From assembly GCA_003990705.1 (NCBI GenBank), contig AP018318.1:186001-250000 (forward strand): a stretch of 64,000 nt of DNA. Direction: 5' to 3'. Under the pieces are notes generated by a model. That model saw only the letters and a program-made list of their open reading frames with translations, was not told the origin of the DNA and made no database searches. The translations under genes and the position numbers were made by a program. The stretch comes from Nostoc sp. HK-01. GTDB taxonomy: Bacteria; Cyanobacteriota; Cyanobacteriia; Cyanobacteriales; Nostocaceae. Positions 51,392-61,385 of this stretch are shown in pieces. Numbering within the stretch: the first letter of the stretch is position 1; each line of letters begins with the position of its first letter.

Positions 51392-54300
51392 ATGACGCAG
51401 ATTAGTGCCAGAAGAACTGTATTAACCGTTTGTAGTGCATTTCCAATTCTCCCGGTTGCGAGTGCTGTTGCACAAACACCCCCGCAAACTCAACAAAAAG
51501 TTGAATCTCCCAATTTACCAGAGTTAATTGCACCTGTAGAAGATGATATCGAAGCTGTTTTCTCCCCACCAAGACCAAGCCAACCTGATAAATTAGTCGC
51601 TTTAGATCAGATTGAATCTTTCACGTCTATAGAGACAGCAGAAAACGAGCAGGTGAAGATTTCCTCAAATCAGATAGACTCTTTCACTTCTGGAGAGAAA
51701 ACCGAAAACAAACAGACACCAGAAAAAGCAGAAGCACCTATTTCCTCCGAAATCCGTATTATCACGCCAGTTGCAGGTGTGACTACTGCCAAAACTACTA
51801 ACTTGGGAGTTCAATATCACCCTAATAACCAAGTAACGGTGACATTGAATGGTAAACCCATTGATGCAGCTATCTCTCAATACTTGCATAAAGACGAAGC
51901 ACAACAGTTAAACACCTTAATTTGGTATAACGTGCCATTAAATAAAGGTGAAAATACAATCATTGCTCAAGATGCTGATGGTAAATCAACCAGTGTGAAA
52001 GTCACGGTTGAAGAGGTGCAGAAAAAAATTGCGATCGCACCCATCCAAGAACCCAGAATCCCCGCCGATGGACGTTCCACCATCACCTTAGAAGGTAAAA
52101 TTACTGACGAAAAAGGCGAAATTATTACCGAAGATATTCCTGTCACCTTAACAGCTAGTGCAGGTCAATTTGTGGGTGCAGACCAAGATAAAGATGCACC
52201 AGGGTTTCAGGTACTTGCGCGTAAAGGTGAGTTTACGGCCACACTGCAAGCAGGTTTAATTGCTCAAAACGTGAAAATTCGGGCGGCTATTAATCAAGAT
52301 GCAGAACTCGAAGCTTATACCAATGTAGAATTTATTACTAACTTGCGCCCTTCCTTAACCACAGGTAGCATCAACGTCAGGATTGGCGCAGGTGGTACGG
52401 ATTATCGAGGTAGTTTCCGCGACTATCTCAACCCTAATAAAATCGGTCGGACTGATGTAGATATAGATGCAGCCGTCTTCGCCACGGGTAAAGTTGGAGA
52501 TTGGCTATTTACAGGCGCATTCAATAGCAAACGTCCACTAAATCAAGACTGCAACGGAGATAATCGCCTGTTTGGTGGTATCCAATCTTGTGAAAAAGAC
52601 TATCCCGTATATGGCGATAGTTCTAGCTTTACTAACACTGCGCCTTCTACAGATAGTGTGTATGCTCGCATTGAACGTACACCAGACATCCCAGGCGCAG
52701 AATCAGACTATTTTATGTGGGGTGACTACAATACTGAAGAGTTTGCTAGATCATCCCAGTTATATACAGCGACTACTAGACAACTGCACGGCTTCAAAGG
52801 TAATTACAACTTTGGTAACCTGCAACTAACAGCCTTATACGCCAACAATATTCAAGGCTTCCAACGCGATACAATTACCCCCAACGGAACCAGTGGTTAC
52901 TACTTCCTCTCCCGCCGCTTAGTTATTCCCGGTAGTGAAAACGTCTTTATTGAAGGTGAAGAAATCAATCGTCCCGGTACAGTCTTGGAACGTAAAGCTT
53001 TATCTCGTGGTTCCGACTATGAAATAGATTACGATCGCGGTACATTATTATTCCGTCGCCCCATTGTCGCCACAGAATTAAACCCCTTTGGTAAAACTTT
53101 AGTACGCCGCATTGTTGTTACCTATCAAAACGACGCGGGAGAAGACAGCAAACTTTACGCCGGACGACTGCAATATAACCTGAGAAATTCCGACACCGTA
53201 AATAGTCCCAACGGACATCCATTTATTGGTGCAAGTTACCTCAAAGAAGACCAAGGACAGCAAGATTTTGAACTATACGGATTTGATTTCTTTGCACCTT
53301 TAGGCAATTCTGGGCAAATTATTGGGGAATATGCCCACTCTCGTCATAATACCCTCGCCTTTGGTAATGTCAATGGTTCTGCGTACCGTTTAGAAGCCAT
53401 TGGTAATCTTGGTAAAAACTTCCAAGGACAAGCTTACTACCGTTCAGTTAGCGAAAACTTTGCTAACAACGCCACTTGGAGTTTTACACCGGGACAAACT
53501 CGCTACGGCGCATCTCTCATTGGGAAATTAGGTCAAACCACTAGCTTTAACTTAGGATACGATCGCGAAGATAATTTCGGTATCGCCCCAGCCGAACGCA
53601 CCCAATTAGTTGACTTATTCAATCCCCAACCGCAACCCGCACCAGGAAGCAAAATTGATAATTCCCTTACCACCTTGCGTGCAGGTATCCAACAAAAAAT
53701 CGGTCAATCTGATTTAAGTCTTGAATACGTCAACCGTTCGCGGGAAGACCGAATTACTAACAAGTTCAACGGTAACGCCAGCCAGTTAGTCTCCCGTCTT
53801 GACGTTCCTTTATCTGAATCACTAACATTTCGCGCTCAAAACGAACTTAATTTAGGTAATAGCGACCAACTCTATCCCAACCGCACGACTTTCGGCTTAG
53901 ATTGGGCATTGTATCCCGGCGTAAGTATGCGACTAGCACACCAATTCTTTGAAGGTGGCTTACTACAAGGTAATAGCATCACCAGCCTAGATACGATTGT
54001 TGAACACAAATTTTCTCAAGATACCACCGTTAGAGGTCGTTACTCAATTTTAGGCGGTGCTGATGGGATGACCGACCAAGGTTCCATAGCACTAAATCAC
54101 GGTATCCACCTCGCACCAGGATTGAAATTAAGTTTGGGTTACGAACACATATTCAAAGATATTTTTGGTGACACAGCCACAGGTATCAAGTTTGCTCAAC
54201 CATATTCAGTCGGACAAAGTGCTTCCTCGTTAGGTTTGTTTGCGGGTGATGTTTACAGCATCGGACTAGATTACACTGATAATCCCAACTTCCAAGCCAA

Positions 54301-55045
54301 CACCAGGTTAGAACATCGTAGTGGCAACGAAGGAAATCATACAGTAATTTCCGCAGCAGCCTCTGGTAGACTTTCCCCAGCTTTAACTGCGGCAGTTCGC
54401 TATCAACAAGCAGGTGGCGCAAATCAACTATTGCAAGGGCTTGGAGATACTGCAAATCTGCGTGTCGGGTTAGCCTACCGTGACCCCAACGACGATAAAT
54501 TCAATGCTTTGTTGGGGTATGAATATCGCCAAAACCCCGCTACTACACCCGATACCTTATTAGCTGGTAGTGGTAACGGTTCCATTGACCATATTTTCTC
54601 TGCCGAAGCTATTTATGCACCCAACTGGCAATGGGAATTGTATGGTAAATACGCCTTCCGCAGCAGTTCTACTTCCCTATCCGAAGATTTTACCAACCAT
54701 AGCAGCGTTCATTTAGCGCAATTACGCACAACTTATCAATTAGGCTACCGCACAGACTTAGCCGTAGAAGGACGTTGGTTAGGTCAACCAGAACAAGGTT
54801 TTAACGAATTTGGTTTAGCTGTTGAAGGTGGGTATCATTTAACACCAGATTTACGAATTGGTGTCGGTTACGCCTTTGGAAGTGCAGATGACCGTGATTT
54901 TAGCGGTTATCGCTCCGCAGGCGGCCCCTATTTAAACATCAGCTTTAAACTCAACGAGCTTTTTGGTGGTTTCGGTAGGCAAAAAGTAGTACCACCACAA
55001 CAGCAAGAGTCAGTAGTTCAACCAGTAGCCTTAGAGCCGAAGTGA
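51392..55045 (+). CDS. Predicted outer-membrane beta-barrel with Ig-like domains, cluster B
   Basis: This protein has 1217 residues from MTQISARRTV; the frame extends 13 codons into the previous gene. It is a paralogue of the 1214-residue protein at 32755 over its whole length. It has a signal peptide (cleavage near AVAQT), a Pro/Gln/Glu linker, an Ig-like domain (QVTVTLNGKPIDAA...NTIIAQDADG), a second Ig-like domain from RIPADGRSTITLEGKI, then TGSINVRIGAGGTDYRGSF opening the barrel. Shared barrel blocks include ITRQLHGFK-type TTRQLHGFKGNYNFGN, GTSGYYFLSRRLV and DYEIDYDRGTL. The last strand (PYLNISFKLNELF) is followed by a Gln/Pro tail. It presumably sits in the outer membrane and anchors or exports its DUF11 partner. 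Confidence 0.8.
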   Translation: MTQISARRTVLTVCSAFPILPVASAVAQTPPQTQQKVESPNLPELIAPVEDDIEAVFSPPRPSQPDKLVALDQIESFTSIETAENEQVKISSNQIDSFTSGEKTENKQTPEKAEAPISSEIRIITPVAGVTTAKTTNLGVQYHPNNQVTVTLNGKPIDAAISQYLHKDEAQQLNTLIWYNVPLNKGENTIIAQDADGKSTSVKVTVEEVQKKIAIAPIQEPRIPADGRSTITLEGKITDEKGEIITEDIPVTLTASAGQFVGADQDKDAPGFQVLARKGEFTATLQAGLIAQNVKIRAAINQDAELEAYTNVEFITNLRPSLTTGSINVRIGAGGTDYRGSFRDYLNPNKIGRTDVDIDAAVFATGKVGDWLFTGAFNSKRPLNQDCNGDNRLFGGIQSCEKDYPVYGDSSSFTNTAPSTDSVYARIERTPDIPGAESDYFMWGDYNTEEFARSSQLYTATTRQLHGFKGNYNFGNLQLTALYANNIQGFQRDTITPNGTSGYYFLSRRLVIPGSENVFIEGEEINRPGTVLERKALSRGSDYEIDYDRGTLLFRRPIVATELNPFGKTLVRRIVVTYQNDAGEDSKLYAGRLQYNLRNSDTVNSPNGHPFIGASYLKEDQGQQDFELYGFDFFAPLGNSGQIIGEYAHSRHNTLAFGNVNGSAYRLEAIGNLGKNFQGQAYYRSVSENFANNATWSFTPGQTRYGASLIGKLGQTTSFNLGYDREDNFGIAPAERTQLVDLFNPQPQPAPGSKIDNSLTTLRAGIQQKIGQSDLSLEYVNRSREDRITNKFNGNASQLVSRLDVPLSESLTFRAQNELNLGNSDQLYPNRTTFGLDWALYPGVSMRLAHQFFEGGLLQGNSITSLDTIVEHKFSQDTTVRGRYSILGGADGMTDQGSIALNHGIHLAPGLKLSLGYEHIFKDIFGDTATGIKFAQPYSVGQSASSLGLFAGDVYSIGLDYTDNPNFQANTRLEHRSGNEGNHTVISAAASGRLSPALTAAVRYQQAGGANQLLQGLGDTANLRVGLAYRDPNDDKFNALLGYEYRQNPATTPDTLLAGSGNGSIDHIFSAEAIYAPNWQWELYGKYAFRSSSTSLSEDFTNHSSVHLAQLRTTYQLGYRTDLAVEGRWLGQPEQGFNEFGLAVEGGYHLTPDLRIGVGYAFGSADDRDFSGYRSAGGPYLNISFKLNELFGGFGRQKVVPPQQQESVVQPVALEPK

Positions 55046-55053
55046 GGAAAATA

Positions 55054-57219
55054 ATGATACCAAAAAATCCCCCTAATTCCTTAAAACCCACGAAAAAACC
55101 CTCTCTTCTTCCTCTTCCTTCGTGTCCTTTGCGGTTCGTTTTTTCTTTACTTGTTTACCTAACAACCCTCCCCCAAATTGCGATCGCTCAATCATCCCCC
55201 GCATCTTTACAAGTCATAGTCAACAGTAACCAAGACGGACAAATACAACCAGACGACAAACTCACCTTACGCGAAGCCATTGCCCTAGTAAACGGTAATC
55301 TCTCCGTAGAAAAACTGAGTAACCAAGAAAAAGCGCAAGTACAACCCAGCAATGACAACGCGCGAATAGAATTTAACTTACCGCCAAATCAAACCACTAT
55401 CCAACTACAACAGGAATTACCACCCCTAGCCACACCAAAATTAATCATAGACGGTACTAGCCAACCGAATTACGATGCTTCCCGTTCTGCAACGGCGGAA
55501 ATTGCCATTCCTCAACCAATAATAGCTATCACCCCCGCCACCAACCAAGAGATATTACGTGGTTTTACGGTAGTTGCTGATAATGTGCAGATTCGCGGTT
55601 TAAGTATCTACGGTTTCCGTTTCCTGAACCAAGGCGCAACCTTAACCACACCGCCAGCCGATATTTTTATTTCCCATCGCTTACCGCCTCCTAATACCAA
55701 ACAGCAACAACCACCAAACAGTAACTTTCCTTTTGGAGACAAAGACATTCCACCCAAAGGCGTGGTAATTGAAAATAACTGGTTAGGCATTACTCCAGAT
55801 GAGAAAATGCCAGAGAGAACCTCAGCTTTTGGTGTCTACCTTTTCAACAGCACCGCGACAAAAATTCGCCGTAACCGTATTTCTTACCATGAAGGTAGTG
55901 CAATTATTACTTCTGTACGTGCTGAAAATACTTTAATAGCAGAAAACATCATTGTTGGAAATGGCATAGCCGGAATGCCTGACGCTGTGAGGTTAGAAGG
56001 TATAATTGCCAATTCCCAACTGCAAGGAAATTTGATTTGCGGTAATGATGGGGCTGGTGTTTATTTATTCAAGCCCACAGGTAACGTCAAAATTCATGAT
56101 AACCGCATCACCTTTAACGGTAGACGTTTGCGCCGCGCCGCAGTTTACTTAATGGGGAACGAAAATCAAGTTACCGATAACGAAATTCGCAACCAAACCG
56201 GCCCGGGAGTAACAGTTACAGCATTTGGTTCTCATGGTAGTGGTTTTGGTAATGCGATCGCTAACATTATCCAAAATAATAAATTTAGCAACTTAGAAGG
56301 TTTAAGTATAGACCTCAACACCCAGCAGCAACTAGATATCAGCGACTTTCAACGAGGAGACGGCCCCAACCCCAAACGCAACAGTCCCAACCGCAGACTC
56401 GAAACAGCAAATGGCGCGGTGAACGCACCAGAATTCGCCAGTTCTCAGTTATTGCTAGTGAACGGTCAAGCCTTAATTAGTGGTCAAGCCGATCCTGGTA
56501 CTCAAGTGCAAATATATCGAGTCCAGGGAGAAGACAAATACGGCCCTTTAAGTGAACCACTCACAACATTAACCGTCGATGAAAAAGGTAACTTTAGCGG
56601 TAGTTTAGCAGGTTTGCGGGCTGGGGATAAGATAAGTGCGATCGCCACCCATCCCAAATACGGTACATCCGAACCAGCCTACAACGCAATCATCACAGAC
56701 CCATCTCAGGGAAATTACTCTCCCTCTCCCGTAAAAAATTCCCCACCGCCCAAATGTGTCAGCGCACCCCAACCTCCTGAACCACACCCACAACCTGAAC
56801 CAAAACCAGAACCCATCCGGCTGAAAGTTCCGCGCATCATTCACTTTGCTTTAGATAAAGACTTCATCAGCCAAGAAAGCACTTTAGTGCTAAATCAAGT
56901 TGCCCAAGTATTACAACAATATCCCTTCATTGTCATTGAAATTGAAGGCCATACCGATATCCGCGCCAGTGATGCCTACAACTTAGATTTAGGCAAACGC
57001 CGCGCCATGTCCGCTAGAAACTACCTACTCAAACAAGGCATTACCGCCGAAAGAATGACCATTCGCACCCTTGGCGAAAAACAACGACGCACTTCTGGTA
57101 ACACCGTCATCGATACAGCCAGAGATAGACGAGTAGAAATAATTTTCAAAGATACCAGAGGACTAGAAATCATCCTTGAAGAACAAGAGAAAGACTTACA
57201 AATAGAACCAACTCCTTAA
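55054..57219 (+). CDS. Exported beta-helix protein fused to an OmpA-like peptidoglycan-binding domain
   Basis: This 721-residue protein starts at the ATG after GTGAGGA; a GTG at 55042 overlapping the previous stop is the alternative. A signal peptide ends near AIAQS. Residues about 55-430 form a right-handed parallel beta-helix (LTLREAIALVNG opener, repeated VIENNWLGI, IRRNRISYHEG, IHDNRITFNG). A Big-type domain follows near 460-545, then a Pro/Glu linker, and an OmpA domain near 590-710 (IHFALDKDFISQES, IEGHTDIRASDAYNLDLGKRRA). The OmpA part would bind diaminopimelate in peptidoglycan. It lies 8 bases after the barrel gene and may tie the surface complex to the cell wall. Confidence 0.85.
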   Translation: MIPKNPPNSLKPTKKPSLLPLPSCPLRFVFSLLVYLTTLPQIAIAQSSPASLQVIVNSNQDGQIQPDDKLTLREAIALVNGNLSVEKLSNQEKAQVQPSNDNARIEFNLPPNQTTIQLQQELPPLATPKLIIDGTSQPNYDASRSATAEIAIPQPIIAITPATNQEILRGFTVVADNVQIRGLSIYGFRFLNQGATLTTPPADIFISHRLPPPNTKQQQPPNSNFPFGDKDIPPKGVVIENNWLGITPDEKMPERTSAFGVYLFNSTATKIRRNRISYHEGSAIITSVRAENTLIAENIIVGNGIAGMPDAVRLEGIIANSQLQGNLICGNDGAGVYLFKPTGNVKIHDNRITFNGRRLRRAAVYLMGNENQVTDNEIRNQTGPGVTVTAFGSHGSGFGNAIANIIQNNKFSNLEGLSIDLNTQQQLDISDFQRGDGPNPKRNSPNRRLETANGAVNAPEFASSQLLLVNGQALISGQADPGTQVQIYRVQGEDKYGPLSEPLTTLTVDEKGNFSGSLAGLRAGDKISAIATHPKYGTSEPAYNAIITDPSQGNYSPSPVKNSPPPKCVSAPQPPEPHPQPEPKPEPIRLKVPRIIHFALDKDFISQESTLVLNQVAQVLQQYPFIVIEIEGHTDIRASDAYNLDLGKRRAMSARNYLLKQGITAERMTIRTLGEKQRRTSGNTVIDTARDRRVEIIFKDTRGLEIILEEQEKDLQIEPTP

Positions 57220-57281
57220 CTCTCATTTCTCTGTGATCTCTGTGCCTCTGTGGTTCGTATTTCTTAGTTTATTTATTCAAA

Positions 57282-59918
57282 ATGCTAAAATCCCAAACCT
57301 CTCAAACCCATCCCCTCAAACTCATCCGTAGTTTAACCCTCATCCTCACTACCCTCAGCTATCAAAGCCTAATATTACTCACCCAAACACCAGCCATAGC
57401 CCAATTTGCACCCCGCTTGTGTGCCACCCCCGGTAAAGACGGCCCCAGCAGCTTAGGTGGCATCATCAATACTTACTACGCTGGTGCGACAAATACAACC
57501 GTTGCCGCAGGCTCAACCTCCATTCCTGTCGGCGCAATTAACCCCAACGGTTCTACCACTCCCATTGCTGCTGGTGACTTATTGTTAATTATCCAAATGC
57601 AAGGCGCAGATATTGATGCCAGCAACACTGATAGTTACGGTAACGGAGTTTCTGGTGGTGGTAACAATAGTAATGTCTCCCTTACTCCCGTAACCACAGG
57701 CGCTAGTGGCAACCTCAACAATGCCAACTTCACAGCAGGTAATTACGAATACGTTGTCGCTACTGGGCCAATAGCTGGTGGTTCCATCCCCATTCAAGGC
57801 ACAAATGGCGGAGGATTAATTAATTCCTACAGTAATACCCCATTTGGTACTCAAGGACAAAGAACCTATCAAGTAATTCGTGTACCGCAATATTCTAGTG
57901 CCACTATGAGTTCTAGCCTCACCGCCGCGCCGTGGAATGGGGCGACAGGAGGAATTTTAATTTATGACGTTGCAGGCAATTTGAATTTAGCCAGCGCCAC
58001 TGTAGATGTGAGTGGTATTGGTTTCCGTGGCGGTGCAGGTCGTCAGTTAACTGGTACTACTGGTCTCCTCCGTACAGATTATGTAACTTCATCCACTAGT
58101 GATGCCAACGGTTCCAAAGGAGAAGGTACTGCTGGCACACCCCGCTATGTACTTAACTCAGCCACCATCTCAGCTACTGATAATGGTGTTGAAGGCTATC
58201 CTGGTGGGAGTTACGGCCGTGGCGCACCTGGTAACGCTGGCGGTGGTAGCACCGATGGTCAACCAATCAACAACAGACACAATTCCGGTGGTGGTGGTGG
58301 TAGTAACGGCGGTACTGGTGGTCTAGGCGGTCGTTCTTGGACATCTGGAGTATATGTTGGTGGTTTTGGTGGTGCTAGTTTTCCTGCTAACAGTAATCGG
58401 GTTGTTTTAGGTGGCGGCGGTGGTGCTGGTACCACAAATCAGGCAACTAGTGCAACTACAGGTGTTCCGACTAATGGTATTGCTAGTAGTGGCGCTAATG
58501 GTGGCGGTATGGTGTTAATTCGCACAGCTAGTGTCAGTGGTAGCGGGACTATCAATGCAAACGGAGCCACTGCTTTTGATGTGCGTCAAGATGGCACTGG
58601 TGGCGGTGGTGCTGGTGGTAGCGTGATGGTGACATCTGCAAATAATAACCTTGCTGGTTTAACTGTGAATGCTAGAGGTGGTAATGGTGGCAACGTTAAA
58701 TACAGCAATGCTGCTGAACCTTTTGGTGGCGCTCATGGCCCTGGCGGTGGCGGCGGTGGCGGGGTTGTTTTTACTAGTGCTGGTGCTAATGTTAACGTTA
58801 CAGGTGGGCAAAGTGGCACAGCGAAAGACCCCATTGATCCTGTAGACCCTTACTTTGGTGCTACCGCAGGTGCAGGTGGTATCAGCCAAGCTGTTGGCGC
58901 TGTCCCTGGGGCAAATTCTGGTGCAGAATGCGTCCCCCAACTGACTATTACTAAAACCACCAGTACACCAGGGCCAATTATCAAGCCAGGTAAGGCAACT
59001 TATACCATCACTGTGGCCAATGCGGCTAACCGAGCAACTGCTACCAATATTGATATTACCGATCCTTTGCCGAGCGGTTTTAGTTTTGATGGCTCTGTTG
59101 CTCCTACTGTGACATTGAATGGCGGTGCAACACGCACTAGTGTGACTAACCCAGCTACTGGCGCAACGACGCTGAATTTTAGCAGCTTCAACATTCCCGG
59201 TGGCGCAAGTGTGCAAATTACCTTTACTACAGATGTTGCTGCGACTGTGCCTGATGGAGTGTACAACAATGGTGCTACTGCAACTTATCTTGACCCTACC
59301 CGAACAATAGCAAATGGTACAACCAGCGTCACTTACGACCCAGCAACAGTAGGAGAGGAAGTAGCTGTAGGTTCTGCTGCACCAACTCCCATTCTCAGGT
59401 TGCGTGGTGTGAAACGAATTACCAATGTTGTGAGAAATGGTTTGCCTTTGAGCGGTGTTAACTTTGGTAGTTTTATTAATGATCCTAATGACCAAAACGA
59501 TAACGCTCCAGGTTGGTCTCAACTTTCCCCAGTAGGCATTATTAATCTGAGTTCGCAATTCACTTTACAAAGTGGCGATGAAGTGGAATATACAATTTAC
59601 TTTCTTGCCGATGGCAACCAGCCAATACAAAACGCTAGATTTTGTGACCCTATCCCTACAGGTACAACATTTATTAGTAACAGCTTTGCTTCCGCTAGTG
59701 GAATTTTAGTAAATTTAGCTAATACCAATACACCCAGAACTAATGCTGCGGATGGCGATAATGGTAGCTTTTTCTCGCCTTTAGCTCCTTTAAGTGCTAA
59801 TAATGTATGTCCTAATCAAACTAATCCCACAGGTGCAGTAGTTGTGAATTTTGGTACTCTCAACTATACATCAGGTAATAATTTCGGGTTTGTACGCTTC
59901 CGTGTCCGTGTAGATTAA
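57282..59918 (+). CDS. Glycine-rich exported DUF11 surface protein, cluster B
   Basis: This 878-residue protein has a long signal peptide (cleavage near AIAQF, residue 41). A beta-rich N-terminal domain leads into a Gly-rich region (about 255-530, runs such as GGGGGSNGGTGGLGG). A DUF11 domain lies near 550-690 (PGKATYTITVANAANRATATNIDITDPLPSGF in pieces). The last 180 residues form a module also found at the end of the 36582 protein: a KRIT start, GDEVEYTIYFLADGN, a RFCDPIPTGTTFI segment and FGFVRFRVRVD at the end. It is the last gene of cluster B and meets the convergent NB-ARC gene with no base between stops. Confidence 0.82.
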   Translation: MLKSQTSQTHPLKLIRSLTLILTTLSYQSLILLTQTPAIAQFAPRLCATPGKDGPSSLGGIINTYYAGATNTTVAAGSTSIPVGAINPNGSTTPIAAGDLLLIIQMQGADIDASNTDSYGNGVSGGGNNSNVSLTPVTTGASGNLNNANFTAGNYEYVVATGPIAGGSIPIQGTNGGGLINSYSNTPFGTQGQRTYQVIRVPQYSSATMSSSLTAAPWNGATGGILIYDVAGNLNLASATVDVSGIGFRGGAGRQLTGTTGLLRTDYVTSSTSDANGSKGEGTAGTPRYVLNSATISATDNGVEGYPGGSYGRGAPGNAGGGSTDGQPINNRHNSGGGGGSNGGTGGLGGRSWTSGVYVGGFGGASFPANSNRVVLGGGGGAGTTNQATSATTGVPTNGIASSGANGGGMVLIRTASVSGSGTINANGATAFDVRQDGTGGGGAGGSVMVTSANNNLAGLTVNARGGNGGNVKYSNAAEPFGGAHGPGGGGGGGVVFTSAGANVNVTGGQSGTAKDPIDPVDPYFGATAGAGGISQAVGAVPGANSGAECVPQLTITKTTSTPGPIIKPGKATYTITVANAANRATATNIDITDPLPSGFSFDGSVAPTVTLNGGATRTSVTNPATGATTLNFSSFNIPGGASVQITFTTDVAATVPDGVYNNGATATYLDPTRTIANGTTSVTYDPATVGEEVAVGSAAPTPILRLRGVKRITNVVRNGLPLSGVNFGSFINDPNDQNDNAPGWSQLSPVGIINLSSQFTLQSGDEVEYTIYFLADGNQPIQNARFCDPIPTGTTFISNSFASASGILVNLANTNTPRTNAADGDNGSFFSPLAPLSANNVCPNQTNPTGAVVVNFGTLNYTSGNNFGFVRFRVRVD

Positions 59919-61385
59919 TCAATAGTAAGATGCGTTTACCCTGTTGACACACTGCAATTGCTTGTGACACTGCGTAAGCCCTGGTTGATGCTCTGGCTCC
60001 AGTAATGCGCTTGGTTGAAATTTAGTAACCTTCTCGTTAGGAATAAAAAGCTTTGCATATTCAACCATCATCGGTTGGAGAGAAAACATACCTGCTTTAG
60101 TATTAATACAGGCTCGTGATTGTAGTATTTCTAAAGTTTCTAAAAGTTCTTGAGATGAAATTGAAGATGGGATCATCGTTCGTAGTTGTGAAAAAGAAAT
60201 TGGTTGATGATGAAGTGCCATGTATTGAATTGTCTCTTTAGATACATCTGAAAGCTGCTCAAATTCTGGATATAATTGGTTAATAATACTCCCGAAAACT
60301 GCGACGTTTTGTTTTAAGAATTCAGTTATACTACCATCAAAGAACTGTTGAATGGTCGTGGCAATGCGGTTGAGAATATGAGGATTTCCTGCGTAGATTT
60401 TAGTTAATTGATTCCAGTCTTCTGCTGTTCCTCTAAAGTTTCCTTTTGTTTGGAAAAGTTCTGGTATGTCTTTTACCTCTAATCCTTGGAGAGAAAATAC
60501 TCGCATAGGCCTTGTGTTTCCTTCCAGTGGGGTGATCTCATAGGATTGGAGGCGACTGGTTAAAATTAAGCAACTTTGATGAATAGTTTCTCCTACCTTT
60601 CTAAATAATTCACAATACTCTCCACTGGTTTTTTGATAGATCCAAATGCAGTCTCGACAAGTAATTTCTGAAACTGCACATTCTTGGAGGAGCCTATCAG
60701 CGCCGTCTAAAATCAGTAAGCAACGATGATTTTGCAAATAATGAATCAATCGGGAAATTCTGTAAGCAAATGATTCTGGTAGATTAGTTTCTTGACCTTC
60801 TGAGAGGATAGTGATCAAGTCTGCGAGAAGTTCGTTAACCGGAGGAGCAGGAAGAAGCGATCGCCAAATCACAAACTCGAACTGATCCTGAAGTTGTTCA
60901 GCCAGCTTCACCGATAGCCAAGTTTTGCCCATACCACTCATACCCAATAGAGTAATCAAACGACAGGGTATGGCTGAATTTTGAGGAGATTCAGCGATAA
61001 TCCAGTGTTTGAGAGTTTCTAATTCTGTTGTGCGTCCACAAAAAAGCGATACATCTGGCGCTGTTCCCAAATCAATTTGAGTCTTTGTATAGCTTTTTTG
61101 TGGGTTGATATCTGGATTAGCAAGCTGGTAATCATCAGGTTCTAGCTGGAGGTTCAAGGCTTTAAAACAGTAACTTAAAGTTTGTCTATCTACCCCGACT
61201 TCACAGTTAAATACCTTTGCTACTGTATCGGGATCTAAACCCATACGAAAGCCTAAAGCTTCACGACTATAACGTTTACCAAAATTTTCAACATTTTCTA
61301 ATTCAGATTTTGCATTTTGGAGTTTCTGTAATCCTTGAAGCGTGAGGATTACACCACGTCTACGATTTCTTTGTTGTAATTTCAT
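59919..61385 (-). CDS. STAND-type NB-ARC NTPase with N-terminal vMAP/HTH-like domain
   Basis: This 488-residue protein has a helical N-terminal domain (1-90, RRRGVILTLQGLQKLQNAK...FGKRYSREALGF...QTLSYCFKALNLQL). It is like that of many cyanobacterial NB-ARC proteins. The NTPase follows: a Walker A loop LLGMSGMGKTWLS near 147, Walker B LLILDGADRLL near 227 and the sensor ILTSR near 277, then helical NB-ARC domains with GLEVKDIPELF and FSLQPMMVEYAKLF. The usual C-terminal WD40 or TPR sensor repeats are absent. STAND proteins oligomerise on sensing a trigger, in signalling or immunity. Without repeats the sensing part is unclear. It is convergent with cluster B. Confidence 0.88.
   Translation of the reverse strand: MKLQQRNRRRGVILTLQGLQKLQNAKSELENVENFGKRYSREALGFRMGLDPDTVAKVFNCEVGVDRQTLSYCFKALNLQLEPDDYQLANPDINPQKSYTKTQIDLGTAPDVSLFCGRTTELETLKHWIIAESPQNSAIPCRLITLLGMSGMGKTWLSVKLAEQLQDQFEFVIWRSLLPAPPVNELLADLITILSEGQETNLPESFAYRISRLIHYLQNHRCLLILDGADRLLQECAVSEITCRDCIWIYQKTSGEYCELFRKVGETIHQSCLILTSRLQSYEITPLEGNTRPMRVFSLQGLEVKDIPELFQTKGNFRGTAEDWNQLTKIYAGNPHILNRIATTIQQFFDGSITEFLKQNVAVFGSIINQLYPEFEQLSDVSKETIQYMALHHQPISFSQLRTMIPSSISSQELLETLEILQSRACINTKAGMFSLQPMMVEYAKLFIPNEKVTKFQPSALLEPEHQPGLTQCHKQLQCVNRVNASYY

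Noticed and set aside
57585-59558. Several frames opposite the glycine-rich DUF11 gene, one of 299 codons
   Set aside because: They are antisense shadows caused by the biased Gly/Thr codon use of the real gene, with Cys/Ser-rich unnatural translations.
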